NCBI GenBank assembly: GCA_016124955.1
Contig: WGMR01000006.1
Span: forward strand, 1-64,000
Length of the DNA: 64,000 nucleotides
Source: Alphaproteobacteria bacterium
GTDB lineage: Bacteria; Pseudomonadota; Alphaproteobacteria; UBA9219; RFNS01
Direction of reading: 5' to 3'
A program made the position numbers and the translations under genes. Of the stretch, positions 17,267-29,828 are shown piece by piece. How positions within the stretch are numbered: the first letter of the stretch is position 1; every line of letters starts with the position of its first letter. The notes under the pieces were generated by a model that was not told the DNA's origin, did no database searches, and saw only the letters and a program-made list of their open reading frames with translations.

Positions 17267-18187
17267 ATGCCTACAACATCTCTTAGCGGCGTTTACGCAC
17301 TTGGCAATTTCGATGGCCTGCATCGCGGGCATCAGGCCGTGCTGCGCACGGCGATCGAAAAGGCGCGCGCGCTGAACACCTTCCCCGCCGGCATGACGTT
17401 CGAACCGCACCCCCGCCGCCTGTTCAAACCCGAACAGCCGCATTTCCGCCTCACGCCCGCTTCGGTCAAACACAATCTTTTGCTCAATTACGGCATGCAG
17501 CAGGTTCATGTCATTCCCTTCACGCCCGATTTTGCGGCACGTACAGCCGAACAGTTCGCGCGCGAAACCCTGTTCGAAGAATACCGCGTGCGGCATATCG
17601 TTACCGGTTCCGATTTCGTTTTCGGCAAGGATCGCGGCGGCAACGCAGCGCTGCTGCGCTCGTGGCTCGAACCGTTCGGGATAGGCGTCACGGCGGTTGA
17701 ACCCGTGCTCGATCCCGGCGGCGAACGCTACGCCGCCACCCGCATACGCGAATGTTTGCAGCAAGGCGATGCGCGCGCGGCTGCCGCCATGCTCGGCCGC
17801 GCATGGTCGATCATGGGCGAAGTCGTACATCATGACGGGCGCGGCGGCAGCATGGGCTTTCCCACCGCCAACATATCGCTCGGCGATTACCTGCGCCCGA
17901 AACGCGGCGTCTATGCCGTGATGGCCTGCAAGGAAGACTGCACCTATCGCTTTCCCGGCGTTGCCAACATCGGCGTGCGCCCGACAGTGGACGGCACGAC
18001 CGAATTGCTGGAATTCCACCTGTTCGATTTTTCCGACGATTTATACGGCCAGACCTGGTGGGTTGAGCTGATCGATTTCCTGCGCCCGGAGGAGAAGTTC
18101 CCCTCCCTCGCCGCATTAAAGGCCCAGATTTCAAAGGATTGCGGCACCGCACGGCAAGCCCTGCAGCAGCCGCTGAGGCTGGCCTGA
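17267..18187 (+). CDS. ribF: Bifunctional riboflavin kinase/FMN adenylyltransferase
   Basis: 306 residues in two domains. The N-terminal FAD synthetase nucleotidyltransferase shows YALGNFDGLHRGHQAVL (the [T/N]xGxFDGxHxGH motif) and VTGSDFVFGKDRGGN. The C-terminal riboflavin kinase shows GFPTANISLGDYLRPKRGVYAV and VANIGVRPTV. The enzyme makes FMN and FAD. Start ATG 17267 gives MPTTSLSGVYALGNFDG. The gene directly precedes ileS (42 bp), as in E. coli, where ribF-ileS-lspA form an operon; the order is preserved here. Confidence 0.96.
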   Translation: MPTTSLSGVYALGNFDGLHRGHQAVLRTAIEKARALNTFPAGMTFEPHPRRLFKPEQPHFRLTPASVKHNLLLNYGMQQVHVIPFTPDFAARTAEQFARETLFEEYRVRHIVTGSDFVFGKDRGGNAALLRSWLEPFGIGVTAVEPVLDPGGERYAATRIRECLQQGDARAAAAMLGRAWSIMGEVVHHDGRGGSMGFPTANISLGDYLRPKRGVYAVMACKEDCTYRFPGVANIGVRPTVDGTTELLEFHLFDFSDDLYGQTWWVELIDFLRPEEKFPSLAALKAQISKDCGTARQALQQPLRLA

Positions 18188-18229
18188 TAGCTTTGATTTT
18201 CGCGGCGGATTGTGGTCTAAACAGGCCCC

Positions 18230-21126
<2,897 letters not shown>

Positions 21127-21127
<1 letters not shown>

Positions 21128-21621
21128 TGCGCGCGCGCCCGGCCCGGCCCCGCCTTTTTACGCATGCGCTTCTGCTGGCGTTCGTTATTCTTTCAAGCGA
21201 CCTCGCAACCAAATGGTACGTAGAACATCTGTTGGCAGAGACCGGGCCGATGATCGAGATCGCGCCGTTCTTCAACCTCGTGCTGAACTGGAACCGTGGC
21301 GTCAGCTTCGGGCTTTTGTATAACCACCACGACATGATGCCGGCGGCGCTGACCGCCGTGGCGGGCTTGATCACATGCGCGCTGTTGGCATGGCTGTGGC
21401 GCGCGGAGCAGCGATTGCTCGCCTTCGGGCTCGGGCTTACGGTCGGCGGCGCGCTTGGAAACATCGCGGACCGGGTACGCTTCGGCGCGGTGCGCGATTT
21501 CCTTGATTTTCATGCTTTTGGCTGGCACTGGCCGGCCTTCAACGTGGCTGACAGCGCCGTTGTGATAGGCGTATGCCTGATTTTGCTGGACGGTCTGGCC
21601 AGAAGGCCGGACAATCGCTAG
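21127..21621 (+). CDS. lspA: Prolipoprotein signal peptidase (signal peptidase II)
   Basis: 164 residues with four membrane helices. The two catalytic aspartates are in GNIADRVRFGAVRDFLDF and FNVADSAVVIG; NLVLNWNRGVSFGLL is the conserved substrate-binding stretch. Cleaves signal peptides of diacylglyceryl-prolipoproteins in the inner membrane. Start ATG 21127 shares its A with the ileS stop. A likely client, the lipoprotein at 21699, follows directly. Confidence 0.96.
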
Positions 21622-21698
21622 AATCGCCTTTAACCGCAATCTTTGCCCGGCCTATCGCCAGCACAAGATTGCCTTAATTTCATGGCATGAGCAGGTAA

Positions 21699-22244
21699 AT
21701 GATGACACGTTTGCTTCTTCTTTCCGTCCTTCTTGCCCCGCTGGCGCTGACCGGTTGCGGCGGCGCGCGCGAAGCGCTCGGGCTCGGCCGCGTACAGCCG
21801 GATGAATTTGCGGTGGTCGATCGGCCGCCGCTCGCGATCCCGCCCGATTTCACACTCAAGCCCCCCTCCCCCGGAACGCCGCGCCCGCAGGAAATTGACA
21901 TGACGCGCCGCGCCGAGCAGGTCGTGTTCAACAGCGACACCGCCGGCGGCAAGGGCGAGCCGGGCAGCGCCGAGCAGGCGCTTTTGCAACAAGCGGGTGC
22001 CGACAAGGTCGAACCCGATATCAGGAAAACCATAGACCGCGAGGCGCAAGACCTTGTTGTCAGCAACCGCCGCTACATCGATTATCTGTTGTGGTGGCGC
22101 AAGGATCAGGAATCGCCCGCCGCCGTCGTTGACGCGCCCGCCGAACTTGAACGGCTGAAGGACAACAAGAACGAAGGCAAGGACGCGGTTGAAGGCGCGA
22201 CGCCGATGATCGAGCGCAGCAAATCGGGCTTTCTGGGCCTGTGA
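21699..22244 (+). CDS. DUF3035 lipoprotein (BamF-like)
   Basis: 181 residues (start 21699; ATG 21702 has the better-spaced AGG). Lipoprotein signal peptide LLLLSVLLAPLALTGC with lipobox LTGC, so the mature protein begins with an acylated Cys. The conserved segment is PDEFAVVDRPPLAIPPDFTLKPPSPGTPRPQE, the DUF3035 hallmark, found in the alphaproteobacterial BAM-associated lipoprotein BamF. It probably sits in the outer membrane and assists beta-barrel assembly. The C-terminus contains a Trp-rich stretch (DYLLWWRKDQE). Its stop overlaps the next start (TGATG). Confidence 0.8.
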   Translation: MMTRLLLLSVLLAPLALTGCGGAREALGLGRVQPDEFAVVDRPPLAIPPDFTLKPPSPGTPRPQEIDMTRRAEQVVFNSDTAGGKGEPGSAEQALLQQAGADKVEPDIRKTIDREAQDLVVSNRRYIDYLLWWRKDQESPAAVVDAPAELERLKDNKNEGKDAVEGATPMIERSKSGFLGL

Positions 22245-23635
22245 TGACACCCGCCCTTCGCTGCGCCGCGACGCTGCTGTTGCTTGCGCTGCTGCCGGGC
22301 GCCGCGCACGCCAAGGTTTTCTCCCCCGCTACATTCACGCTTAAGAACGGGCTGCAGGTCGTGGTCGTCAGCAACCGCCGCGCGCCCATCGTCAGCCAGA
22401 TGTTGTGGTACAAGGCCGGCGCAGCCGACGAACCGGCCGGCAAATCGGGTATTGCGCACTATCTGGAACATCTGATGTTCAAGGGCACGCTTGCCGTCGG
22501 TCCGGGCGAGTTCAGCAAGCGCATCGCCGCCGAAGGCGGCGAGGACAACGCCTTCACATCGTGGGATTACACCGCCTATTACCAGGCCGTCGCCGCCGAC
22601 CGCTTGCAGCTTGTGATGCAAATGGAAGCCGACCGCATGGCCAACCTTTTGCTGCGCGAACAGGAAGCGAAGCCCGAGCTTGAAGTTGTGCTGGCGGAAC
22701 GCGGCCAGCGCACCGAAAACGACCCGGATGGCAGGTTTTCCGAAGCCATGGTTTCAGCGATCTTCACGCACCACCCCTATGGCACGCCGGTAATCGGCTG
22801 GCGCAAGGAAATCGAAAAGCTGAATGCCGAGGATGCGCGCACCTTTTACCGCACCTGGTACACGCCGGGCAACGCCGTGCTGATCATCAGCGGCGATGTG
22901 ACGGCGGACAAGGTGCGACGACTGGCGGAAGAAACATACGGCCAGATCCCCGCGCGCGCGGTGCCCGCGCGCGCGCGGCTTGCGGAACCCAAAATAGACG
23001 CCGAAAAGCGCGTGATTTTGCGTGACTCCGAGGTTTTGCAGCCAACGGTGCAACGCGTTTATACCGCGCCTTCGTGGCACGACAGCAAGGAAGATTCGAT
23101 CGCGCTTGAAGTGCTTGAAAACATCCTTGCCGACGGCGAGGTCGGCAGGTTTTACAAAAACCTTGTCGTCAATCTGAAGCTGGCAGCCGGGGTGGATGCC
23201 CGCTATCAGGGCAGCATGGTCGATCACGGCACCTTCACGATCGCGGCCACGCCGCAGGGCGAAACGCCGCCGGAAAAGCTCGAGCAGGCGTTGAATGCCG
23301 AGATCAAGGCGCTGACCGACAACGGCGTGAGCGACGCCGAGGTGGCGGATGCGAAATTGCGGCTGCAGCGCAGCGCGATGTTCGCGCGCGACAGCCTGAC
23401 CGCGCCGGGCTACAGCTTCGGGATCGCGCTTACGACCGGGCGCACGGTTGAAGACGTTGAAAACTGGCCCGCCATGATCGGCGCCGTAACGGCCGCGCAG
23501 GTAAACAAGAGCTTGCGCGCGCTGTTCGCGCAAACCGGCTTCACGACCGGCTTCCTGCTGCCAGACCCCAACGCAAAACACGAAACGGCCGCCGCCAGCG
23601 GCGTTTCAATGCCCGCGCAAGGAGCCATTCGATGA
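22244..23635 (+). CDS. M16-family zinc peptidase, catalytic subunit
   Basis: 463 residues with a signal peptide (LLLLALLPGAAHA). The inverted zinc-binding motif HYLEHLMFKG (HxxEH) appears at about residue 75, with the distal Glu in the helix about 75 residues later. Two M16 half-domains follow, the second carrying TVQRVYTAPSWHDSKED. M16 proteases of this kind act in the periplasm as dimers of an active and an inactive subunit. Here the inactive partner is the next gene, overlapping by four bases (ATGA). Substrates are unknown; they are often unfolded or short peptides. Confidence 0.93.
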   Translation: MTPALRCAATLLLLALLPGAAHAKVFSPATFTLKNGLQVVVVSNRRAPIVSQMLWYKAGAADEPAGKSGIAHYLEHLMFKGTLAVGPGEFSKRIAAEGGEDNAFTSWDYTAYYQAVAADRLQLVMQMEADRMANLLLREQEAKPELEVVLAERGQRTENDPDGRFSEAMVSAIFTHHPYGTPVIGWRKEIEKLNAEDARTFYRTWYTPGNAVLIISGDVTADKVRRLAEETYGQIPARAVPARARLAEPKIDAEKRVILRDSEVLQPTVQRVYTAPSWHDSKEDSIALEVLENILADGEVGRFYKNLVVNLKLAAGVDARYQGSMVDHGTFTIAATPQGETPPEKLEQALNAEIKALTDNGVSDAEVADAKLRLQRSAMFARDSLTAPGYSFGIALTTGRTVEDVENWPAMIGAVTAAQVNKSLRALFAQTGFTTGFLLPDPNAKHETAAASGVSMPAQGAIR

Positions 23636-24978
23636 AGCGCGCCGCCTTCATACCACTTCTGGCGCTGATGCTGCTTTGCATTTTGCCTGCGCCCGCGCGT
23701 GCGCTTGATATCAAGGAAGTCACGAGCCCGGCGGGGCTGAAGGCCTGGCTGGTGGAAGATCACAGCGTGCCCGTTGTATCGCTGCAATTTTCGTTCCGCG
23801 GCGGGGTCGAGCAGGATACGGAAGACAAGCAAGGCCTTAGCGTGCTGGCCGCCAACCTGCTTGAACAGGGCGCAGGCAAGCTGGATAGCGAAGCGTTCCA
23901 AAAAGCGCTGGCGGACGATGCAATCAGCTTCGGCATTTCCGCTTCGCGCGATACGATCGGCGGCGGCATCAAGGCGTTGACCGACAAATTCGCGCGTGCA
24001 TCGGAACTCGCGCGCATGGCGCTGGCGCAGCCGCGTTTCGACGAAGCCGCGATCGAGCGCACGCGCAAGCAGCAAATCGCCGGTATCAGGCAGCAACTGG
24101 GCGACCCGGAATGGCAGGCGCGGCGCACGCTGTTCGCGCAGCTTTTCCCCGGCCACCCCTATGCCATGCGCTCGCAGGGCAGTGAAAAGACGCTCTCCGC
24201 GATCACACCCGAAGATTTGCGCGCATTTGCGAGCACGCGCATGGCGCGCGATAATTTGCTGATCGCCGCCACCGGCGATATTACGCCCGAAAAACTTGGC
24301 GCGGCGATCGACGCCATTTTCGGCAAGCTGCCGGACCATGCGGCGCTGGCGGCGATACCGGCCACCGAGCCGAAGCTGGACGGCACGCTGACACTGCTTG
24401 AGCGCAAGGGCGCGCAAAGCATTATTCTGTTCGCCGCGCCCGGCATCGCCCGCGACGACCCGGATTGGTACGCCGCGAGCATTTTGAACTATGTGCTGGG
24501 CGGCGGCGGGTTCGAATCGCGCCTGATGACCGAAGTGCGTGAAAAGCGCGGGCTGACATACGGTATCGGCACCGGTCTGGCGCCCATGGATCATGCGGCC
24601 GTGCTGCTTGGACAGGCGCAGGCCGATACCGCCAAGGCGGCCGAAGCGCTGGCGGTGACGCGCGCCGAATGGGAAAAAGCCTACAAGGGCGGTATCACGG
24701 CGGACGAGCTGAAGAAGGCGCAAAGCTACATCACCGGTTCGCTGCCGCTGGCTTTTTCATCGACCAGTGCGATCGCCGGCGTTCTGCTTGGCGTACAACA
24801 GGACAAGCTGGGGATCGATTACCTCGATCGCCGCGCGGGGTTGGTCAACGCCGTGACCTTGAACGACATCAAGCGGGTGGCTGCCCGCCTGCTCGACCCC
24901 GCCAAGCTTACGCTGGTGGTGGTTGGCGAAAGCGGTGCTATAAAGGCCGACAAGACCGCGCCGATGGCAAAGGAATAA
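23632..24978 (+). CDS. M16-family peptidase, non-catalytic subunit
   Basis: 448 residues with a signal peptide (LLALMLLCILPAPARA). The fold matches M16 (VPVVSLQFSFRGGVEQD, TYGIGTGLAPMDHAAVL, YITGSLPLAFSSTSAIAGVLL), but the position that should hold HxxEH reads AANLLEQGAGK, so zinc binding and catalysis are lost. The intact R/Y-type C-terminal segment (VREKRGLTYGIG) is kept, as expected for the substrate-clamping subunit. Overlaps the catalytic gene by four bases; pgi starts 20 bp downstream. Confidence 0.93.
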   Translation: MKRAAFIPLLALMLLCILPAPARALDIKEVTSPAGLKAWLVEDHSVPVVSLQFSFRGGVEQDTEDKQGLSVLAANLLEQGAGKLDSEAFQKALADDAISFGISASRDTIGGGIKALTDKFARASELARMALAQPRFDEAAIERTRKQQIAGIRQQLGDPEWQARRTLFAQLFPGHPYAMRSQGSEKTLSAITPEDLRAFASTRMARDNLLIAATGDITPEKLGAAIDAIFGKLPDHAALAAIPATEPKLDGTLTLLERKGAQSIILFAAPGIARDDPDWYAASILNYVLGGGGFESRLMTEVREKRGLTYGIGTGLAPMDHAAVLLGQAQADTAKAAEALAVTRAEWEKAYKGGITADELKKAQSYITGSLPLAFSSTSAIAGVLLGVQQDKLGIDYLDRRAGLVNAVTLNDIKRVAARLLDPAKLTLVVVGESGAIKADKTAPMAKE

Positions 24979-24998
24979 CCCGGGAAGCACAGGAAAAG

Positions 24999-26597
24999 AT
25001 GGCCTCCGCCCTTACACAATCCGCCGCATGGAAGGCGTTGCAGCAGGAACGGCAGCGCATGGCCGCTTTCAAGCTGAAGCAGGCCTTCGCGGGCGACCCC
25101 GGACGCTATGACCGCATGCGGCTCGCGGCGGCGGGCCTGACGCTCGATTTTTCCAAAAACCTTGTCGAAGACGGCACCATGTTGTTACTCCATGATCTTG
25201 CGGAACAACAGCGGATGATTACGCACCGCGCCGCCATGTTCGCAGGCGAAAAGATCAACAATACCGAAGGCCGCGCGGCATTGCATATCGCGCTGCGCAA
25301 CATCAGCAACCGCGCGGTCACGCAGGACGGGCATGACATCATGCCCGAAATACGTGCCTGCTGGAAACGCATGGAAGAATTCAGCGAAGCTGTGCGCGGC
25401 GGCAAATGGCTGGGCGCGACCGGCGAGCCGATCACCGATATCGTCAACATTGGTATTGGCGGTTCCGATCTCGGCCCCCGGCTGGTGATCGACGCGCTGC
25501 AGGAACCGGGCGCGGCCCCGCACCTGCATTTCGTCGCCAATGTCGATCCGCTTGAATTGCAGCGGGTGTTCGCAAACTGCAACCCCGCGACCACGCTTTT
25601 TGTCGTCACATCCAAAACCTTCACGACACAGGAAACCATCGCCAACGCCGCATCGGCCCGCGCATGGCTGCAACGCAAGATCAGCGGCAACCCCAAGGCG
25701 GTGCGGCAGCATATGGTTGCGGTCACCGCAAACCGGCAGGCAGCCGGGGTTTTCGGGATCGAGAGCGACAATGTGTTCGATTTCTGGGAGTGGGTCGGCG
25801 GACGTTACAGCCTTTGGTCGGCTGTCGGGCTTTCGATCGCGCTGGCGCTTGGTTTCGGAAAATTCCGCGCGCTGCTGGCTGGCGCGCACGCGATGGACGA
25901 ACATTTCCGCACCGCACCGCTGACGCAGAACATGCCCGTGATCCTCGCGCTGCTCGGTGTCTGGTATCGCAATTTCCACGATACCTCGGCGCTGGCAGTT
26001 TTGCCTTACGCGCAGGCGCTGAACCTTTTGCCCGCATGGCTGCAGCAGCTGGAGATGGAGAGCAACGGCAAATCCGTCAGCCGCGACGGCAAGGAAATTG
26101 ATTACCAGACTGCGCCGGTAATCTTCGGCGCCGCCGGCACCACAGGCCAGCACAGTTTTTACCAATTGCTGCATCAGGGCACGGCGATGATCCCCGTGCA
26201 TTTCATCGGCGTTGCCGAAGATGCCCACGGTATGCCCGCGCACCACAAGGCCTTGCTCGCGAACCTCGTGGCGCAGGGTGAAGCCTTGTTGACCGGGCGC
26301 ATCACGGCGGGTTCACCGCACCGCGCCATCCCCGGCAACCGCCCGAGCAGCCTGATCATGCTCGAACGGCTGGATGCCGAAAAACTTGGCGCGCTGCTGG
26401 CGCTCTATGAGCACAAGGTGTTCGTGGAAGGCATGATCTGGGATATCAACCCATTCGACCAATGGGGTGTGGAGCTTGGCAAGCAACTGGCCGGGCCGGT
26501 GCTGGACGCGCTGAAGGGCCACCCGGGCGGCGGGCAGCATGATGCATCCACGCAGGGTTTGATTGATTATTTACGTGGCCGGATTAACCGCAGCTAG
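24999..26597 (+). CDS. pgi: Glucose-6-phosphate isomerase
   Basis: 532 residues, near the usual 550. Interconverts glucose-6-phosphate and fructose-6-phosphate. Seen: IGIGGSDLGPRLV, the phosphate-binding VVTSKTFTTQET, FWEWVGGRYSLWSAVGL, and GMIWDINPFDQWGVELGK near the C-terminus containing the catalytic Lys/Glu region. Start ATG 24999 sits behind AGGAAAAG; a longer in-frame reading to 24669 would overlap the M16 gene and is rejected. Ends with an Arg-rich tail. In the same run as the M16 pair, though no functional link is evident. Confidence 0.97.
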   Translation: MASALTQSAAWKALQQERQRMAAFKLKQAFAGDPGRYDRMRLAAAGLTLDFSKNLVEDGTMLLLHDLAEQQRMITHRAAMFAGEKINNTEGRAALHIALRNISNRAVTQDGHDIMPEIRACWKRMEEFSEAVRGGKWLGATGEPITDIVNIGIGGSDLGPRLVIDALQEPGAAPHLHFVANVDPLELQRVFANCNPATTLFVVTSKTFTTQETIANAASARAWLQRKISGNPKAVRQHMVAVTANRQAAGVFGIESDNVFDFWEWVGGRYSLWSAVGLSIALALGFGKFRALLAGAHAMDEHFRTAPLTQNMPVILALLGVWYRNFHDTSALAVLPYAQALNLLPAWLQQLEMESNGKSVSRDGKEIDYQTAPVIFGAAGTTGQHSFYQLLHQGTAMIPVHFIGVAEDAHGMPAHHKALLANLVAQGEALLTGRITAGSPHRAIPGNRPSSLIMLERLDAEKLGALLALYEHKVFVEGMIWDINPFDQWGVELGKQLAGPVLDALKGHPGGGQHDASTQGLIDYLRGRINRS

Positions 26598-26689
26598 CGG
26601 CCAGATTTCGCTGTATGCCGCATTCATAGCCTGTTAAGGTTTGACCGTGCAAAATTGCAAGTCTGCCCGCAAAACAGCAGCCATCCGCC

Positions 26690-27958
26690 ATGACCGAATC
26701 GCGCCAGCTCACGCGTATTGACCAAGAAGGGCTCAACGCCATCATCCGCAAGCATGCGATGTTCCGCAATGCCAAGGTCGGCGGCGCGCGCGCCGTGCTC
26801 GCCAACCACGATCTTTCGCTGCTTTCCTTTCGCGGACACGATATGTCGCACGCGGACTTCACCGGCTCGGTGCTCTATCACGTCGATTTCACGGAAGTGA
26901 AGGCGGATTATTGCTGCTTCTTCGCGTGCGACCTGCGCGACGCCAACTTCACCAAGGCCAGCCTCGTGCGCGCCGACATGCGCGGCACCTGCCTGCGCGG
27001 CGCGGTTCTGATCGGTGCCGATCTTACCGGCGTGGATTTGCGCGAAGGGTCTATCGTTACGCGCGACCGCGAAGGCAATGTCAGCACCATGAGCGGCGGC
27101 GGCATCGTCAACAACGCCGACGGCGGCAGCGCCGACATGCGCGGCGCCAACCTGACCGGCGCGAAGCTTTCCGGCGCGATCGCCATGAACACGAACTTCG
27201 AAGACGCGATGATGCGCCATTGCACGATCGTGCGCGGCAACCTGCGCAACTGCAACCTTTCGGGCGCCAACCTCGAAAAGGCAGATCTGAGCATGTGCGA
27301 CATGCGCGACGCCAACCTGAAGGATTCCGTGCTCTGCGGCGCCACGCTTGGCGCAGCCGATCTTACCGGCGCGAACATGGCCGAAGCGCTGACCGACGCG
27401 CCGATCGGCCCGACGGTCGAAAACCTTCCGCTGCCGTTCGAAGAATTGCTGCGCCAGCACACCGATTGGGTCGGCAGCGGCGGCGCGACCGGCACCCGCA
27501 TGGATGTGAGCAAATACGATTTGCGCAGCGCACCGCCGCTGAAACGGTCATGCCTGACCATGATGCGCGCGGTCGGCGTTATGTTGTACGGACAGGATCT
27601 TTCCGGCGCACAAATGCAGGCCGCCGACATGCGCGAAGCCGACATGCGCCAAACCAACCTGCTGGAAGCCGACATGCGCGGCACCAATTTCGAGAAAGCG
27701 CGGCTGCACGGCGCGGCGATGCGCGGCGCACGGCTGGAGCCGCTTGTTCTGAGCGACGGCAAATCGATGAAGACCGATATGAAGAAGGCAACCTTGCGCT
27801 ATGCCGATCTTTCCGACAGCGATCTGCGCGAGGTTGATTTCACCGGCGCTGATCTTACTTATGCCAATTTCCGCGGCTGCGACATGCGCGGCGCGATCTT
27901 CAAGGACGCCGATACCAAGGGCGCGCTGTTCGATAACGCCGCCGACGTGGCCCGGTAA
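26690..27958 (+). CDS. Pentapeptide-repeat protein with split solenoid
   Basis: 422 residues made largely of A(D/N)LxX five-residue repeats, which form a right-handed quadrilateral beta helix. Two solenoid blocks (about residues 45-240 and 300-420) are separated by a non-repeat region with a segment of the type FEELLRQHTDWVGSGGATGTR, which recurs in alphaproteobacterial members. Many repeats are MR/MC-type (ADMRGTC, CDMRDAN). There is no signal peptide, so it is probably cytoplasmic. Some members bind gyrase, but nothing here identifies the partner. The sense strand is extremely rich in GACATGCGC-like units, which creates low-complexity DNA. Confidence 0.88.
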   Translation: MTESRQLTRIDQEGLNAIIRKHAMFRNAKVGGARAVLANHDLSLLSFRGHDMSHADFTGSVLYHVDFTEVKADYCCFFACDLRDANFTKASLVRADMRGTCLRGAVLIGADLTGVDLREGSIVTRDREGNVSTMSGGGIVNNADGGSADMRGANLTGAKLSGAIAMNTNFEDAMMRHCTIVRGNLRNCNLSGANLEKADLSMCDMRDANLKDSVLCGATLGAADLTGANMAEALTDAPIGPTVENLPLPFEELLRQHTDWVGSGGATGTRMDVSKYDLRSAPPLKRSCLTMMRAVGVMLYGQDLSGAQMQAADMREADMRQTNLLEADMRGTNFEKARLHGAAMRGARLEPLVLSDGKSMKTDMKKATLRYADLSDSDLREVDFTGADLTYANFRGCDMRGAIFKDADTKGALFDNAADVAR

Positions 27959-28031
27959 ATACTTACAAATAAAGGACATTTTTAGCGCTCCCGGCCTTGG
28001 ATTCCCGGTATGGCTGGGGCATTCTGGCGGC

Positions 28032-29825
28032 ATGACGATACGCCGCCTGCCCGAAACGCTTGTGAACCAGATCGCCGCCGGCGAAGTGATCGAACGCCCC
28101 GCCGCCGCCGTGAAGGAATTGGTTGAAAACGCGCTTGATGCCGGGGCGCGCGCCATCGATATCACGCTGCGCGACGGCGGGCAGGCCCTGATCGCGATCA
28201 GCGACGACGGTTGCGGCATGAACGCAAACGAATTACCGCTCGCGATCGAACGGCACGCGACGTCAAAGCTACAAGGCGACGACTTGTTCAACATCGGCAC
28301 GCTTGGTTTCCGGGGCGAAGCATTGCCATCCATCGGCGCGGTCGCGCGGCTCGCGATCACCAGCCGCGCCGCGGGCGCGCGCGAAGGTTTCGGCATCGCG
28401 GTCGAGGGCGGCGCCGTGGGCGCTGTCAAACCGGCGGCGATCCAGAAGGGCACGCGCATCGAGGTGCGCGATCTGTTTTTCGCCACGCCCGCGCGGCTGA
28501 AATTCATGAAGACCGTGCGCGGCGAAGGCGATGCCGTGCGCGAAGCGGTTGACCGGCTCGCGCTGGCACACCCGGATGTGGCTTTTACGTTAAACGAGGA
28601 AGGCCGCCGCCCCGTGCGCTATGAAGCAGCACCCGGCCTTTTGCCCGATGCGCGGCGGGCGCGCTTCGCCGCCGTATTGGGGGATGATTTTGCCGCCAAC
28701 GCCGTGCCGCTTGCGTATGACCGCGAAGGCTTGCGGCTGGAGGGGTTGATCGGCCTGCCGACGCTGAACCGCCCGACGCCGCGCGACCAGTATCTTTTCG
28801 TCAACAACCGGCCGGTACGCGATAAATTGCTGCTTTCCGCCGTGCGCGCGGGCTACGGCGATTTATTGCCGCGTGGCCGCTCGCCCATGCTCGCGCTGTT
28901 CGTCACGCTGCCCGCGCGGGACGTTGATGTAAACGTTCACCCGGCCAAGGCCGAAGTGCGCTTCCGTGATGCCGCAAAGATACGCGCCATGGTGGTTTCC
29001 GCGTTGCGTCGCGCGCTGCACGATTATGCGCAAACGACCGCCAATACGCTCGCGCCCGCCGCGTTTGAAGCCATGCGCGCGCCGCAAGCGGTTGGCTATG
29101 GCGGGCACGGTTTTGCCGAAAGCCAGCAGCACGGCTTTGCCCCGCCAGGCGGCGGGAACGGCTTTGCACAAACGCTTTCGCTGGTGCGGGGCGATGCGCC
29201 GCAAGCGCGGGTGGAAGAAACCGGCGGGGATGAAGACACGCAGCGGCACAGGCTGGGCGCGGCGCGCGCGCAGGTGCATGCCACCTATATCATCGCGCAG
29301 ACGCAAAACGGGCTCGTGATCGTCGATCAGCATGCGGCGCATGAACGCATTGTGTACGAACGCATGAAGGCCGCGCTGGATACCGGCGGAGTCGCGCGGC
29401 AGGCGCTTTTGATCCCCGAACCCGTCGAGCTGGGCGAAGCGCTGGCGGCGCAGCTTGTTGCGCGCGCGCAGGAGCTTGCCGAGCTGGGGCTCGTGATCGA
29501 AGCGTTCGGGCCCGGCACCGTGCTGGTGCGCGAAGCGCCCGCGCTGCTCGGCGCGGGAGACGTGCGCGGCCTTGTGCGCGACCTTGCCGAGGAAATCGCC
29601 GAATATGGCGCGGCACACAGCCTGCGCGAGAAGCTCGAGCATATTTGCGCGACCATGGCCTGTTATGGCTCCGTCCGCGCCGGGCGGCAGTTGAACGGCG
29701 ACGAGATGAATGCGCTGCTGCGCCAAATGGAAGCGGTGCCCAACAGCGGGCAATGCAACCACGGGCGGCCCACTTATGTGGAACTAAAGCTGGCGGACCT
29801 GGAAAAATTGTTCGAGCGACGCTGA
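28032..29825 (+). CDS. mutL: DNA mismatch repair protein MutL (endonuclease type)
   Basis: 597 residues. The GHKL ATPase motifs are ordered: QIAAGEVIERPAAAVKELVENALDAGA, DDGCGM and LGFRGEALPSI. After a Gln/Gly-rich linker comes the dimerisation/endonuclease domain, with VDQHAAHERIVYER (motif DQHAx2Ex4E), CYGSVRAGR, and the C-terminal CNHGRPT. The presence of these metal-binding motifs means MutL itself nicks DNA, as in methyl-independent mismatch repair, without MutH. ATG 28032 begins the conserved MTIRRLPETLVNQIAAG. Only 73 bp separate it from the pentapeptide gene. Confidence 0.97.
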   Translation: MTIRRLPETLVNQIAAGEVIERPAAAVKELVENALDAGARAIDITLRDGGQALIAISDDGCGMNANELPLAIERHATSKLQGDDLFNIGTLGFRGEALPSIGAVARLAITSRAAGAREGFGIAVEGGAVGAVKPAAIQKGTRIEVRDLFFATPARLKFMKTVRGEGDAVREAVDRLALAHPDVAFTLNEEGRRPVRYEAAPGLLPDARRARFAAVLGDDFAANAVPLAYDREGLRLEGLIGLPTLNRPTPRDQYLFVNNRPVRDKLLLSAVRAGYGDLLPRGRSPMLALFVTLPARDVDVNVHPAKAEVRFRDAAKIRAMVVSALRRALHDYAQTTANTLAPAAFEAMRAPQAVGYGGHGFAESQQHGFAPPGGGNGFAQTLSLVRGDAPQARVEETGGDEDTQRHRLGAARAQVHATYIIAQTQNGLVIVDQHAAHERIVYERMKAALDTGGVARQALLIPEPVELGEALAAQLVARAQELAELGLVIEAFGPGTVLVREAPALLGAGDVRGLVRDLAEEIAEYGAAHSLREKLEHICATMACYGSVRAGRQLNGDEMNALLRQMEAVPNSGQCNHGRPTYVELKLADLEKLFERR

Positions 29826-29828
29826 CCG

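Noticed and set aside
24669-24998. N-terminal extension of pgi into the M16 gene.
   Set aside because: ATG 24999 has a good AGGAAAAG site and gives the family start; the extension is a shadow of the M16 frame.
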